From Chrysomallon squamiferum (Eukaryota > Mollusca > Gastropoda > Neomphalida > Peltospiridae): 64,000 nt of DNA. Position numbers and translations under genes: made by a program. This document shows positions 1 through 13,047 of this stretch, in pieces (the first letter of the stretch is position 1; each line of letters starts with the position of its first letter). Location: NCBI GenBank assembly GCA_012295275.1, contig CM022671.1, forward strand, positions 13,086,678 to 13,150,677, read 5' to 3'. The notes below the pieces were generated by a model, which saw only the letters and a program-made list of their open reading frames with translations, did no database searches and had not been told where the DNA came from.

Positions 1-276
1 GCAGGATCTATTCACATTCTAGTACCATTATATAGAACCTCTACCAGCAATTTTCTTTTGGTTTATATTCTTTAATTTAAATTGTTCTTAAATGAGGAGA
101 TATGGCAGATATCCCTTATTCTTTACAAGTATGTGTATGTATGTGTTGTCATCATCACAATAGTTAGAAAGAAGAATGGATAAAATAAGAAACAAACTGA
201 AAATCACTGCCAGAAGAAACCCTGGTAACCAATGGAGATGAAAACTGAAGGTTGCCATTATACTAACATATCTGGT

Positions 277-298
277 AAAAAAAAAAAAAAAAAAAAAA
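277..298 (+). repeat. poly-A tract
   Basis: Uninterrupted run of 22 A. No retroelement body was recognised upstream of it, so it may be an ordinary mononucleotide repeat. Confidence 0.9.
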
Positions 299-670
299 GT
301 TTGATCAGACTGAACTGATGCTTTTTACTTGAATTTTCATATTAAACTCTAATTGAAATCTCTATGAATTATAATTCTTTTATTATTAGTGTAAATAAAC
401 AACTGTGAACCATATTATATAAGTCAGGATAAATGTAAATATTTAAAAGAGCAGGCACAGAACTCTTTAGAATGGGAAATAATGTGGATTGAGTAATATA
501 TTTATTAGATATTTACTAAATATTTCTGATATTATCATTTATTTATTTATTAATTTATTTTTATTTTTTTGTGTATTAATGTGTGTTATGCATTGTTTTA
601 AATGGGAGACCTGTAGCTGACTGAAATATTTCATACAACAATCCATGATCATATTGTTAGAATTGAAATA

Positions 671-707
671 TGTTATTAGAAAATCTGTAACAGATTTTCT
701 AATAACA
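671..707. repeat. Perfect inverted repeat (17-bp arms, 3-nt loop)
   Basis: The left arm TGTTATTAGAAAATCTG is followed by TAA and then its exact reverse complement. As RNA or single-stranded DNA it would form an uninterrupted 17-bp hairpin. I see no gene next to it and nothing that marks it as a processed small RNA. Confidence 0.85.
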
Positions 708-1878
708 TCGTTAATGATGTTTATTTAAAATGGGCGAGTTAAAAGACCAAAATATTTGATAATTTTTGACAGTTTACTTTTGGAATAGGAAATAAGGCAC
801 TTAGAAAAATTCAGTCAAAATGAGGTGTTTGACAACATGAACACAATGACTGTCGTTTTACATTAGAAACTTAGAATTATTGATTATCTATATTTCAGCA
901 AATATCACACCAGTGTCACCCAACTGTCCTAACATCTGTCACCTTGGTATTTTGGTAGAATGCTGTAACACAAACACTTTAAAACCTTATATAATGATTT
1001 GTCCACATATATCAAAAGAATCAGCCACTTAAAACTGTCAACTGATATTTGTAAAACATAAATATTTTTGCTTGTTACTTATGTGATTTCAGTGTCTGAT
1101 GATTAAATCTTATTGTGTTTACTCTTAAATTGGACTTAGTTTTTTGATAATTGTAAAAGACATGGCTTCTTTTTATCAGGTGAGCTTTTATAAAGATATA
1201 CTTTTCCTTCCTTAATCTTTACTGTTATAATCTATATTGTTTAGGTATTATATTTTATTCCAATCTATAGTATTAAAATAAGCTGTTTTACAAAGTATTT
1301 TGTAACAATTCATGTTCTTTAGAATATATTTTGTTAGCACATATTTTTAATTGTTTAAAAAATTACAATGATAACAATAATCAAAACATCAACAACACAA
1401 ACAACAACAATAATATAGCAAAACAAAGTATTATTTCAATATAATAAAACAAAATATATAAATGCCCTAAATAGATTTGCAGACTTCGAATTTTGAACAG
1501 AACTCATAATTAACATTGATTTATACAGTGTTGACTTTTGTGGTGGTTTCTAATTCATTCATTATTATCTGCTTCACTGGTCACTTTACAGAGGAAATAG
1601 AGATGTTAAATGTCAGAGAAACACTGCTGTATCTAGCAAACTAATTCTTCTCTGGATAGTCTTGGACAAAACAAAGAGGTTATACATCTCAATCTCTCAG
1701 TTAAAATTTTTTTTTTTTAAATGTTCTATTTAAAACAGTTACTTACTGGAAAAAGGTTTCTTTAAAAAAAAAAAAGTCATTGGCCATCTTTGATTTTGAA
1801 CAGTTATTTGTCTAGTGTTAAAAGTAGATGTGAAAAGTTTGGATTAGAAAACAATTTGATAAATTTGTATTTTATAAC

Positions 1879-1930
1879 AATAATAATAATAATAATAATA
1901 ATAATCATAATCATAATCATAATCATAACC
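1879..1930 (+). repeat. (AAT)n / (ATCATA)n microsatellite
   Basis: About 28 bp of AAT repeat changes into an ATCATA-type hexamer repeat, which suggests a point mutation that was then amplified. Confidence 0.9.
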
Positions 1931-2969
1931 ATCATAATTATTATTGTAATTTATTAGCCTTCTGTTGATTTTCAACCATTTTAACAATTACTGTGTTTTA
2001 CTAAGAAAAAATAAAGCTTGTGTGATTTAGCCACTAAATATAGAAAAAGGTTTTAAAAAATCCTAGAATAATTCAAATTATTTAAAGCTCGAAATGAAAG
2101 TAACTTCAATTAAATGTGTTAAACCATTAAGAACTGTTTGTCTTGGGGATAATTAATCTATGATGGGCAATATTGTGAATCCAGTTGTGGTAATGATGAA
2201 AGATTAGAAAGAAAAAAGAAGAAGAAGAAAATATTTGCAAAATGAAAACACAATATTTTGTAATAGTTATTAGGTAGCTAGTAATACACTTTTAATGTGA
2301 AGAAACTTTTTTTATTAGATTTTAATGAAGATGGTGATGTCTTACTATAGCAGATAAAATTGGGTGGTTCGCTGCAATATTGATTTATTTCATTTTTAGA
2401 TGTGACTCAGAAATTATTTTTGAACTTTACAAAATAACCAAATATTGTTCAGGATATTTTCATTTCACAGGAATTCCATCAATTTTCAAATCTTCCCATT
2501 CCATTCCCTGCACCAGAGCAAAAACCTTGTAGCATGGAAGATATTACTTTTTTTTTCACCAGATTCATCTGAACCCAAAATCAATAGAAGCCATTTATCT
2601 GCAGGGATTTCATGAAGAGAACAGCATTAAGATGTTCTTTGCATTCCTGCAACAGCAGAACATGATTTTGCTGCAAGTCATTTTTCCATGATACTTTTCC
2701 ATGATACTTTTCCATTCACACACTGCTGTTTTCAGCCAATGTCTGGCTTCCTAGTGGCTGTTTATCCATTATGTATGTCAAGAGTATTAAATTGATGTCA
2801 CCAGTTCATTTGATCAAAACACATTTCCTTGTTGACGCAATTTATTCAGAAAAAGGGCTGGTCAAAGATGTTGTTTTAAAGTTTGTTCTCCCTCTAATGA
2901 TGATACAGTGCATGACATTTTTCATAAATTCTTCAGCTATTTATAGCAACAAATGAGAAAAAAATAAAA

Positions 2970-2971
<2 letters not shown>

Positions 2972-3013
<42 letters not shown>

Positions 3014-3020
3014 TAATAAT
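2972..3020 (+). repeat. (AAT)n microsatellite
   Basis: Nearly pure trinucleotide AAT tract with one CAA interruption near its right end. Confidence 0.92.
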
Positions 3021-6000
3021 GAGTAAATAACAAATTTCTCAAATATTTTAAAAATTAATTAATACCTCTTTGTAGCAACAATTGTGATAAAACAGAATTT
3101 TAAAAATAAAATAAGTGACAAATGTCTTAGTTTTTCTATTATTACTTTTTAAATTATCAGTACAGTTTTTCACGTACTCAGTTTTGTCCAGTTTCATGAT
3201 ATTGTTATGGTGGCTCACAACATCAAAAACCTGAAAAGCATTTATAGAAATGTCATTGTTACCTTTTAGCAGTTCTCATGTTTTCATGCATAACACGTTA
3301 TATCAAGTACACAGACAGTAAAAACAACAGGTATCAATATTATAGTAGGTACAGACATGTTATAGTAGTATTATGCAGTGGTAGATTGTTTTAAATTTTA
3401 TATTATATATAATTTTATATGTTGTTTCACTAGTTTAGACTTTAATCATGAGTAAAATTAAGGTGTTGTGAAATTGTACTCTGTCTTTTAAACACACCAA
3501 GTATTAGTAAAATATATTATTGTAGGTTACTGCACAAATTAGTTTACCTGAAACCGATTCATTTTCAGATAATGTGTAGGCCTACCTATAGGAAGTATCC
3601 ATACATGGCACAATTAATTCTGCATTAAATGTCTTCAGTGTCTCCTATAGTCCAGTGCTCTTTAGCTGCTATAACAAAGTCTTACAGCTGATTTATATTT
3701 TTAAAAACTGCTAATTTCTGGTACAAATTTTGTTAAAGCATATTTGTGGGACAGTAGATTCCTTGCTGCTAATTGAATACACATTCTGTTGTATTCTGAT
3801 AACTGATTTTTCCCAACTTACAAGCTGCCTAACACCAAGTAACTGTGTATTGACCACACATTACACAAAACTTTTCTACCTTCCTTTTTTCTTGAATGAT
3901 GCATATTTTTTAAGGAACATAAATAATATTTTTAAAAAATAACATGTTTTTTTCACAAGTGTTTGATAATATTAGGCAGTGACTAGCATATTTTCTTTCT
4001 TTAATGTAATATATTTCTTTCACATTTTGATAGTTTACCAGATATTGCCATTCACCCCATCTGACATGTTTGGTAAGTAAATTTCTGTTTTTTGTTAAGT
4101 GACAGGACACTCATTGTCTCTGTTGTAATCTTTTCTCTGTGTTTTTGGCTCTGGACCTGTTCCCACATACCAAAGTGATCAGTAGATTGTACAGATACCT
4201 CATCTTCATATTCATTGTTGACTGTTTTTTAATAGCTCTTGTCATATTTACCTTTTTGACACTGGAGAGAAGAAAAAAGAAATATCTATGGTGTTAAAAC
4301 ATGTACAAGATTTGACCCAAATTGTTATAATGGTTTTGCTTGATCAGCAGTTTTATTTTAAATTTTTGTATCCAAGTTTAAATATTATTTATTAGTGATT
4401 AAACAGCAACTTTGTCAAGCTTAAAACACGCAGTAAAAACAATAGATTCAGCCCTTTAAGCACATGAAATGTTTACCATTAAGTGATTCCTTTATTTATT
4501 TATTTTGTGCGGTCTTGACGTGTAGATTCAGACAGTCTGTTGATGAGTAAATTGAAGCAATTTCCTCTTATGCATAATACGGTAGTTTCCTCATTATTTG
4601 TTACTTATTTTCACAAAATGCAATGGTTCTTTTGTTTATCAATACATAGATGTAGGCTTGTCACTCTGCTAAGGACACCAAGTTAGTTTCATATTATGAG
4701 TTGCCTTTGTACAAGAACTCTACCATTGTGCAATGTTCTTATACCCTAAATACATCATTTTTGTTTCAGATTATATTATTTGGCTGCTTCTATTTAAAGT
4801 TAGACTGATATATACAGAACTATTTCATCATCATTATGCAGCTGTACATATCTATTTTAAATTATATTATTTAGCAATCTCAAGTTAGACAAATTAGTCA
4901 TAATGTTAAAATCATTTAAACTAAATGTAGATGCTTTTCATCATCATGAGGAAATTCTTTTTTCAAAACAGTAATTAATCTGTCATATTATGTGTATGTT
5001 CACAAATGTGATGTCATATTTTTAAATTAATATATGCATACCAAGCTATTCATGTATTAATTTATATATTTTTTTATAAAGTTTTGTTTAATTAATATAC
5101 ACCATTTATGTGACAGATAACAATTTGATTTATCACATTCATTTTAATTAATAAATCATATTATCAAGTTGCATTTTTGTAATGATAAATTTATTATGTT
5201 GAGACTTTTTATATAGATATGTGTAATATTTATCACTTTTCTTAATAATCTTTTTAATACTTCATTTGAAATATCATCATTTTGTGTTGACCAGAAATGA
5301 GTCCTTCTTGTTTTATTTGTTATATTGTTTCCGGTGACTGAATGTGATAAAATGTATTTAATTGCACAACTTATGTTTAATATATATTTGAACACATGTA
5401 TCATGTTATACAGTCAAGATAAGACAGATCACACTTTTTCATGAGTTGATCAAAATGTATTTACTTCCATAATCAATTTTTATATGTATATTTAAACACT
5501 TATCTTATACCAGTATAGTGAATATTGTTTTTCACAGAAAAGTCTTACAGAAAAGATGGATGGCATTTTTATGATATAATCCAAATGTATTTACATCTAT
5601 CTCATGTTTCTGTAACAAAACTTTTATCATAGAAAATTGCTAGCTGGCTTTTTTGTTTACACTTTCTTTTAATTTTTTAACTTCAAATTTGGTTTCTGGG
5701 AGTGCTGTGTGACTCTGGCATTATCCTGATTGAACATATTTGCTGCAGAATGAAATAAAAGGCAATAATACAGTTGTTTGATAGTTGTTGCTTGACAAAT
5801 GACTTGCAATATTGCCATCTTCCCATCAATCTTCAAAATTCCAACATCTGAGCTAATTTTGATCAACCTGGCTTGTCTAGTGTGGCTCAAAACTGTCTGA
5901 TAGCAGAAATGCAATTACACTGACAAATTGATAACATTAGTTGAGTTGGTTCATTTCAAACTTGTGATTTTCCTGGCCCCTATTATCATTGTCTGTGTTC

Positions 6001-6167
6001 AGCTTCCTAGTACTCATTTTTTTCTCTTTGAGCAACAGAAATGGAACCATTTTATTCCAACCACTTTCCAGTTTGCTTATAGCCAGTTTAATTTTTATGT
6101 CATGTATGACATTAGTTTAGCTTTGAACAATGCTTTTTCTTTTTTATTTCTTCTATAATTTGGTAAT

Positions 6168-6270
6168 ACAACAACAACAATGACAACAACAACAATAATA
6201 ATGATAATAATAATAAAAATAATAAATAAATAATAAGAATTTGAAAAGGTGTGTGTGTGTGTGTGTGTGT
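6168..6270 (+). repeat. Compound microsatellite (ACA)n-(AAT)n-(GT)n
   Basis: ACA and AAT trinucleotides run from about 6168 to 6236. A pure 22-bp GT tract follows at 6249-6270. Confidence 0.9.
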
Positions 6271-8660
6271 TTAAGGTATCATAGCAATAATTTATTTACT
6301 ACATAATAATGATACTGATACAGAAAAAAATCAGTTTGCCTAAAGGCTTTCTGAAATAAAATTTAATAATAATAAAAAGTAAATCTAATTTGAATACTAT
6401 CTTTAGTTAACAATGTAATAAAATGTTTCAAAACAAAAACTAAATTATTTATAGAACAGTATACAAGCAAATTAATTACAGCAATATAAAATAAAAATAA
6501 TTAAAACATCCATTATGTTCTGAATAGAGAACTCTTAAATAAGTTTACTAAATTTAGGGAGTTCACTCAAAATTTCAAAATGACTGAATTTCTGAAACAG
6601 CATTTTGAATTTTGTAAATTGGATAAGAAGTTTAAGAGCTAAGTTAAATCAAAGATGCTAAAATGCCAGATATTTTTTAGAAAAAATGAGCCAGTAATTG
6701 TTACATCTTGGAACAAACGTGGAACCAAAAATATCAAACTTTTCTGTTCTTGTACATTTACATTTCTAGTTTCATCAGTTTTTATCCAATTGTTGTCAAA
6801 TGTGTCAACTATTAAAGACATTATGAAAGTCAGCTATCAACATTTTATTATCCAATGTAATGACCTTGACCTTTTTTGCACATAATATAGACATGCACGC
6901 ACTCATCTCTCAGCACAGAAAGTGAAAATAATGTATTGCTGCCGTAACATTTGAAAACAAATTTATATATAGCTGATCCCCACTTGATACAGATAAATAA
7001 TTATGTTTTGTATAGAGTATAAAGTATACTAAATATTATATTTGTTTTTAATAATAAAAAGTGTAATAATGTAAACCCAATAGACGAATGAACTGTTAGC
7101 CCCTACAAGTACAATGCAACTAACAACCCAACACCCCTAACAAATATGGAATAAATTTGCCCACCATTTTGAAAGAGCAGCAGAGCGTTCCATTATAGTA
7201 TTGAAGGGGGTTAATATTTTCATAAATTACGCTAATTTTTTTATTAAATAGCATTAAACAAAATTAGATTCATTTGATTCAGTTAGATTCAATTAATTGT
7301 CTTCTGAATTATACAAGCTATTTTCACTATTGCAGATGAAAAATCCGCTATTTTAATATTTGTTCGCCGTGTGTTCGTTATATCAGTTCATAAACTTTGC
7401 AAGTAGTACTTCAGCCCTATTTGATCTAGAACTAATATATATGTGTTCAGAAGATATTTATTTACATAATAGGAATAGTGATATCAATTTAATTACATTT
7501 AATTCCTGGAAAATTTTGTTTTTTCTTCTTTCTTCAAGAAATTACAAGTTAAAAATAACTCTGACATTGTTTTCACTATGACCACATAATGCAGACAGGA
7601 ATTTCCTTCCAAATGAATGCTCATTAGTTTATTTGTATGTACGGGCTGAAGGCATAATCATTTGTTGAAGTAAAAGTCTACTAGGCCGCACAGAAAAATG
7701 GAAACGCACTGTTTTATTTGTTTTATATATCTAAAACACAGTATTAATAACATAACACAATTACAGTAATATATTTTAATGACATTTAATCAACACTTTT
7801 GTTAATTTCTGTAAATAGTATTAAAGCTCATTATGTACAGTTTGAATTGAAAATGATGAGCTGTTATCAGTAAAACAAAGGAATTCGCATAACGTCATCT
7901 GGGTTTGGCAAACTCCCTACTAAATGTATATAAATAGTTTCCTTACTCATAAGAGAAATGAACATAATCAATTTTTTCACAAATAGTAGCCATGATGGTA
8001 GTAGTATTGGTAACAGTATTGCTAGGAATAGAAAAAAGAAGTGTTAATTTTTAACATAGTAGTAAAAGGTCCAGGTTACTTCTCTAATTTGATGTTTGTT
8101 AATTCAAGCATCTGACCAGTGGCTGTTTGTAAATCAAACATATTGCTTGTCTGATATTTTGATGAAACATTTTCAAATTGGTTACAACTCGTGTATTAAT
8201 GGCAACCAGGAAGATAATGTGTCTGCTACATCAGGTGCTGGTTTTGAGGTGTAGATGGATCACATGGTGGAAATGAGCAAAATATCAGAAAAGCAGTTAG
8301 TCACATTAACAAGAATGCAGTTTTATTGGATCCTGTCAGATTTCTCAAACAGCTGATAAGTATTTGGTTGCATTGCTGGCAGCAGTTGCTAATGGGAGCA
8401 AATTATAAAATAAAGAATGTATTTTTTAGAGATAGTTAGAACTATGTCTATACTGACAAATAGTTTTAACATACATATAATTGTTCATGTTCTAATGTAT
8501 AATTGTTCATGTATTAACCTATAAATGTACATAAATAATAGATACATACTTTATACATAACATACATAATACATACCTAAATTTACAGAAAAACATTAAT
8601 ACATTACTTACATATAAATAGAGAGATAGCATAGCATATATACATACATGTATGAAAAAG

Positions 8661-9030
8661 GGTCATTCCGTGTCAAATCACCCCAAAATTTTTGTTTTTA
8701 AACCTGCCATCTCAGATTTTTATGATATACATGTTGACTGGGATCCCACAGCAACAAATCCGAAATTTTAGCCCAATCGGACCAGTGGAGATACTTCCCC
8801 AAAAATTTTGAGATTTTCACCCAAAATGGGTCTGACCATCAACCTTTGAACCCTCATATCTGAGGAACTACTGGGCCAATCTTTATAAAATTGGTATTGT
8901 TGAAAAGGTAATATGACAAGGATTCCAAATCTGCCATTATTGTTCAGTTTGTATACACTGAGCTTTTGACCTTTGTTATGACCTTGAAATTGACCTTGTG
9001 GACCACATGACCTTGAGATAAACCTTTCAC
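8661..9030. repeat. Interspersed repeat starting GGTCATTCCGTGTCAAATCA
   Basis: This block is clearly less AT-rich than its surroundings. It begins with a terminal-repeat-like end and contains phrases typical of a dispersed family, such as the stretch at 8855-8935 on a line shared with 17.95 kb. I found no matching inverted end on the right, so it is either truncated or not TIR-bounded. Its 93-codon minus-strand frame (8768-9049) resembles no protein I know and is probably incidental. Four TGACCTT half-sites lie at 8967-9014. The class is unresolved: a MITE or DNA-transposon derivative is possible. Confidence 0.6.
8967..9014 (-). promoter_or_regulatory. Cluster of four AAGGTCA nuclear-receptor half-sites
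   Basis: TGACCTT occurs at 8967-8973, 8979-8985, 8991-8997 and 9008-9014, giving AAGGTCA on the minus strand. Two copies read TCAAGGTCA, the extended half-site known to be bound by monomeric ERR and FTZ-F1/SF-1 type receptors. The cluster lies inside an interspersed repeat and may simply be internal tandem structure. Any regulatory role is inferred. Confidence 0.35.
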
Positions 9031-9291
9031 ACAGTGGACTAACGGACAATTAGTACAACACAACTCATGCTACTGAAAAGTCATGTATTGCCAGCATTTG
9101 TTTGATTCCATCTGTTCTGACTGGAATTTGCTTACAAAAAAAAATCACAAAATTTGAACATACCACCATTTCCCACTTGAAACCTTACCTCAAAGTACTG
9201 TTGAGTTATACTGAGTGACTATGCAATCATGGTAACATTCTTTTTACTAATTTTGTTTTGTTTTGTTTTTTGTTTTGTATCTTAGAAAACT

Positions 9292-9378
9292 TTATTATTA
9301 TTATTATTAGTATTGTTATTATTATTACTATTATTATTATTATTTTGTTGTTATTGTTATTGTTATTGTTATTATTTT
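9292..9378 (+). repeat. (ATT)n/(GTT)n microsatellite
   Basis: Imperfect ATT repeats pass into TTATTG repeats. A TTTTG pentamer run lies just upstream, near 9250-9280. Confidence 0.9.
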
Positions 9379-9379
9379 G

Positions 9380-11920
9380 ACATCATTAACCAAGAACATC
9401 ACAAAAGCAAACATCATGGCAGCTAATTCTAAACATTGTCCTAATTTCTGGCTGTATAATGCCATTATTAATTTTGTGCATAATTAATTATTTCATCCAT
9501 TTATTGTTTTGTTGTTTTTTGACAACCATAAATTCTTGAGCTTCTTGTTCTTTTTATTATACTGGTTCCAATTACTTTAATGCTCTTCATCATTTTTCAC
9601 CTCCTCATTTCTCACCTCTGCAAAAAACCCACCAGTGATGAATTTGAATAAACAAAATGTAATTATATTATATAAAATGTCAATAGAGTTTGTGAAATAA
9701 ACTTTTTTCTAAATAAACACAGAGGATACTTATTAAAACTATAACAAGCATCACTGAAAAGAGTGTAACAATTTTAAATTTGGTTAAAATTTAGTTTCAT
9801 CTATATAATTAAGTACTTTATTTTGTCAAGTTAAACTTTTCTACATTTGATTTACTTCGGAAAAACAGAATTATCTAGTTTTCATTTTATTATGATAAAG
9901 AGAATAAAAATGTTCAGTATTATGAGATTTATACAACTTGTAAAGAAAATAAGTGTTTCAAGTCATAAACAAATAAAGCAGCAGTTTTTTTTGGTTTCCA
10001 AAATCTGAGTTGGATAAATATTCCTGGTTCTGCCTATCAAGAGAGCAGCTGATGGTATAATAAGTTCTGCTTGAGGGCCTCACCCAGATTGAACCCAGTC
10101 AGATGATTAAAAACAACATTAGACAGAGAATATTTTCACTTAGGTTAAGTTCACTTAGCTCCAACTTCATCTTTGATTTTTCAACACAAATATCTGTCAA
10201 AATGTTTAAATTTATTAGTGTTTACATTTTTATTTTTATCTGATGTTAAAGCAAAAGCAGCAGGAAAAAGATAATTAAAATATAGGTAAAACTTATAACT
10301 GTTTTTTTTTTTAATAGTAAATAATTATTGCTTTATGAGTTGATCTTTAATTTACAGTTATAGATTTTAACCATGTTGAATTTCATTTTATTTATTTATA
10401 AATTAATATTATTGATAAATGCTTGATTAATGATCGCTCAATATATTTAACTATGACCTCTGTGTTTTCTCACCCTTATTTATAATAGATTTGTTAATAA
10501 AAATATGTATAAGAGAAAAATTAATCTGATTACTAATCAGTTTACTCTACTTGTTAACGTTTTATATCTGTAACTGTTTTAATAATTTACTAACACTAAG
10601 TTGTTGGTCTGAAGACTCTTAGGTTCTAGATTCAGTCCTGTTACTGAACTTATCCAATATTAATTATATGATTATGATCATATAACCATCTCTGTAAACA
10701 TGTTTTTAAAAGAATATAACAGCAATTATTACTCTTTTGACAGACAAGCTCAGTTGCTTTTTTGTATGCCCAAGACATGTGCTGCTCGTCTCTTCATGGA
10801 TGTACACAAATTTCACAGTGTGCACATGATTTATTTTTATTGTCTACATCACTAGTATGGTACACTATTACAGTATGCCATTTGTTATCTGACCATTTAA
10901 ACATACTGTTACTGAAACAGATCTGCAGTTATGACCATAAAAAATCAGTTTCATAAAACATATCTTATCTCACATAAACAGATTGGGCAGTCATGCTGCT
11001 TTCATTTCATTATTAATATTTATTATTGGTATTAATGAAACCATTGTGCCAGTTGCCATTAAAATGCCACCGGAGTATTTGGCTAGACTGTCCATCATAG
11101 CAATAAATAACTTTTTAACTCATGTAATATTTCTAATTATGTTAGTGATGAAACAGGAATTCTTTGCAGAACAATTTACAGAATAATTTTAGTCTAGATA
11201 AAACTAAGGAGCCAGTATAAATTGAACTAAATGTAATGTAAAATAAATGTAATAACTTGTTAAAATATTGTTAAATAACCACTTATTACTTATTCAAGTT
11301 ACAAATAACAAGATATGCATTTGCATAGATGAAAAAAATATGTTTATCAGGTTAAGAAACCAACATTACTCCATCAATCAACAATCAAACTATTCAAGTA
11401 AATAAAGAAAAATATAATCCAACAAATTATGTTTTAACATCAAGTGTCAAGAGGGGCAGAACTATAGCACAACCAACAATTGTGAGCTGCTAAGAAGACG
11501 TATGATGGATGTAGCATTTTACAAAAACAAATGGATGCACACATCTTTGCAGAGGGTGTACATACTAATGAGAGATGGTTTGATAACAGTTAACTTTTGT
11601 CAGTATGAACACAAAAACCTACAAATGCAGTGAATACATTGCTACACATACAAAGTAGTATATGTATTTAACTAAAAATCACAAAATAAGAGTTCACAAC
11701 TATATGGTTCATAACTATATGGTCAGGTTGATGAGGTGATGCTGTCTGTCCCTGAACACACCAAGTAGATCCCTCCTCAACCCGAGACAGTATCTCGCAC
11801 ACCATCCTCATTCATTGATCATGTTCCGAAACACAAAACACAATGCAAACACAGTCATTAAATTGCACACATATTAAACTGTTCTTATTCTTCGTTGAGA
11901 TACATTTGATTATAGTTTTA
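9380..11920. other. AT-rich non-coding stretch
   Basis: No gene recognised. Open frames at 10762-10956 and 10983-11186 are short and match nothing known. A tandem duplication of ACTATATGGTT lies near 11698-11724. The part from 11440 to 11830 is somewhat richer in G+C and may be decayed sequence at the 3' side of the hAT element that follows. Confidence 0.6.
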
Positions 11921-11924
11921 ATTC

Positions 11925-12850
11925 AGGTTATTAAAAATGCTTCCCTATGTGTTTTCTGGCCAGATGTCTGACACTGTTTTCCCATGGCCAGTTTGTCAAT
12001 ATCTGGTTTTAGATCTTGTGCTGAGGCAGTCCTTAAAACAGCATGGCAGTTGTCATTGGTGATGTATGATGTGTGCTTTGTCTTCTTTTGCTTCATTATT
12101 GTGAACATCTGTTTGCACAGATAGGAGCTTCCAAACATGGACAGAACATGAGCAGCGTGAAGTCAGAGCTGTGGCATAAAACCAGGGAGCAGCAGACAGT
12201 AAAAGTCCTCAGTTGCATCATCCTGGACTTGCTCTCAGACCACTATCACTCTGAAGCTCTATTAACTCCATCTGAAGGCAATGAGGTGCACTGCAGTGGT
12301 CAGTGGTTAAAGGATTGGTAAAGCCTGAGTGCTGTGCTTTAAAATCAGAGAAGAGCTGATCAAACTCATTCATTAAGTCATTCATTGATTGCCACACAAG
12401 CACATGAAAAAGCACCTGGAACTGAGGCTGAAAGGCTCTGACAAACAGGAAAGTAGGCTTGATTATTCTGTTTTACTTGGGATTTCCAAAGGTCAAGTTT
12501 ATGCTGGAAAGCTGTGATCATGTCCGGACATCTGTGGATGACTTTTATTTGAGTACCAGCAGCCTTTGATTAAGTTGGGTAAGATCATTATGTCACACAA
12601 CATAGCAGAGTCAGACAGCCAGTTTGGATTTGGTAGTTCAGACAAGTGTTTTCATTCCTTGCTTGAAAAGAGCAATTTCTTCCATAAGCTCAAAAAAAAC
12701 ATTTGAGGACTCAGCCACCTTACAAGAACAGATGGAACTGCTGGTGATTCAGACCACACACCCAAATGAAATTCACTGTTTTCATAACTGTGGTCATTAT
12801 ATCATACAGCTCCAGAACCTTTCCACAGAGAGCTTCCACTTTCTGGGAAA
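11925..12850 (-). pseudogene. hAT transposase pseudogene, GTF2IRD2/ZBED5-like
   Basis: Conceptual translation of the minus strand gives colinear fragments typical of hAT transposases of the type domesticated as GTF2IRD2, ZBED5 and FAM200 in vertebrates. In order they are: [12 protein letters not shown] then KTVNFIW...LNHQQF (about 12840-12750); VRWLS (about 12720), a hallmark of the catalytic-domain region; KLDLWKSQ (about 12490); [11 protein letters not shown]...[12 protein letters not shown] (about 12370-12250); and the C-terminal dimerisation region [15 protein letters not shown]...AVLR...PDIDKL (about 12135-11970). Frames change between fragments and stops interrupt them, so this is a dead gene. 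The N-terminal BED zinc finger was not found and is probably lost. An active role is excluded by the breaks. Assignment to hAT is firm; the exact subfamily is inferred. Confidence 0.85.
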
Positions 12851-13047
12851 ATCGCCCACACTGACATGGATACACTGCTATCTAAGGGCAGGAAGCCATC
12901 ACTTCATGTGTAACATAATTGAAATGTTTATGGGTGATGTAGCTTATGGTCAGTGCACACAGTAAAGCAGCATAGACTTATTTTAATACACTTTTTAAGC
13001 TCTAGCAGGCCACATTTACCCACAGGCCTTGAGTTTGACATGTGATT
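11925..13047 (-). mobile_element. hAT-family DNA transposon remnant
   Basis: The element runs on the minus strand. Its presumed 5' end is the block at about 13000-13047. Read on the minus strand, this gives GTCAAACTCAAGGCC, then a purine-rich GGTAAATGTGGCC, which resembles the degenerate GC-rich ends I associate with hAT elements (from memory). Downstream on the same strand are ordered, frame-broken fragments of a hAT transposase, ending in the dimerisation region near 11930. The 3' terminus was not located, so the left limit is approximate. The element is surely immobile, because several stops and frameshifts break the gene. Confidence 0.7.

Larger units (their letters stand above)
1..8655. 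other. AT-rich non-coding stretch
   Basis: I see no recognisable gene. The longest open frames (2771-2956, 5928-6158, 7360-7581) are AT-rich, rich in F, I, L and N, and match no family I know. The stretch holds poly-A at 277-298, AAT-type microsatellites near 1.88, 2.97 and 6.17 kb, a (GT)n tract at 6249-6270 and a short perfect hairpin at 671-707. It reads as intergenic or intronic DNA. Confidence 0.7.

Noticed and set aside
8768-9049. 93-codon minus-strand frame
   Set aside because: It lies within an interspersed repeat, shows no domain, and no conserved counterpart is evident at the related locus near 17.9 kb.
10560-10650. tRNA-like or SINE B-box-like segment around GGTTCTAGATTCAGTCC
   Set aside because: No matching A box, cloverleaf or repeated copy could be found in the window.
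12073-12965. Plus-strand frames of 82 and 113 codons
   Set aside because: They are antisense to the hAT transposase pseudogene, whose minus-strand motifs explain the region.
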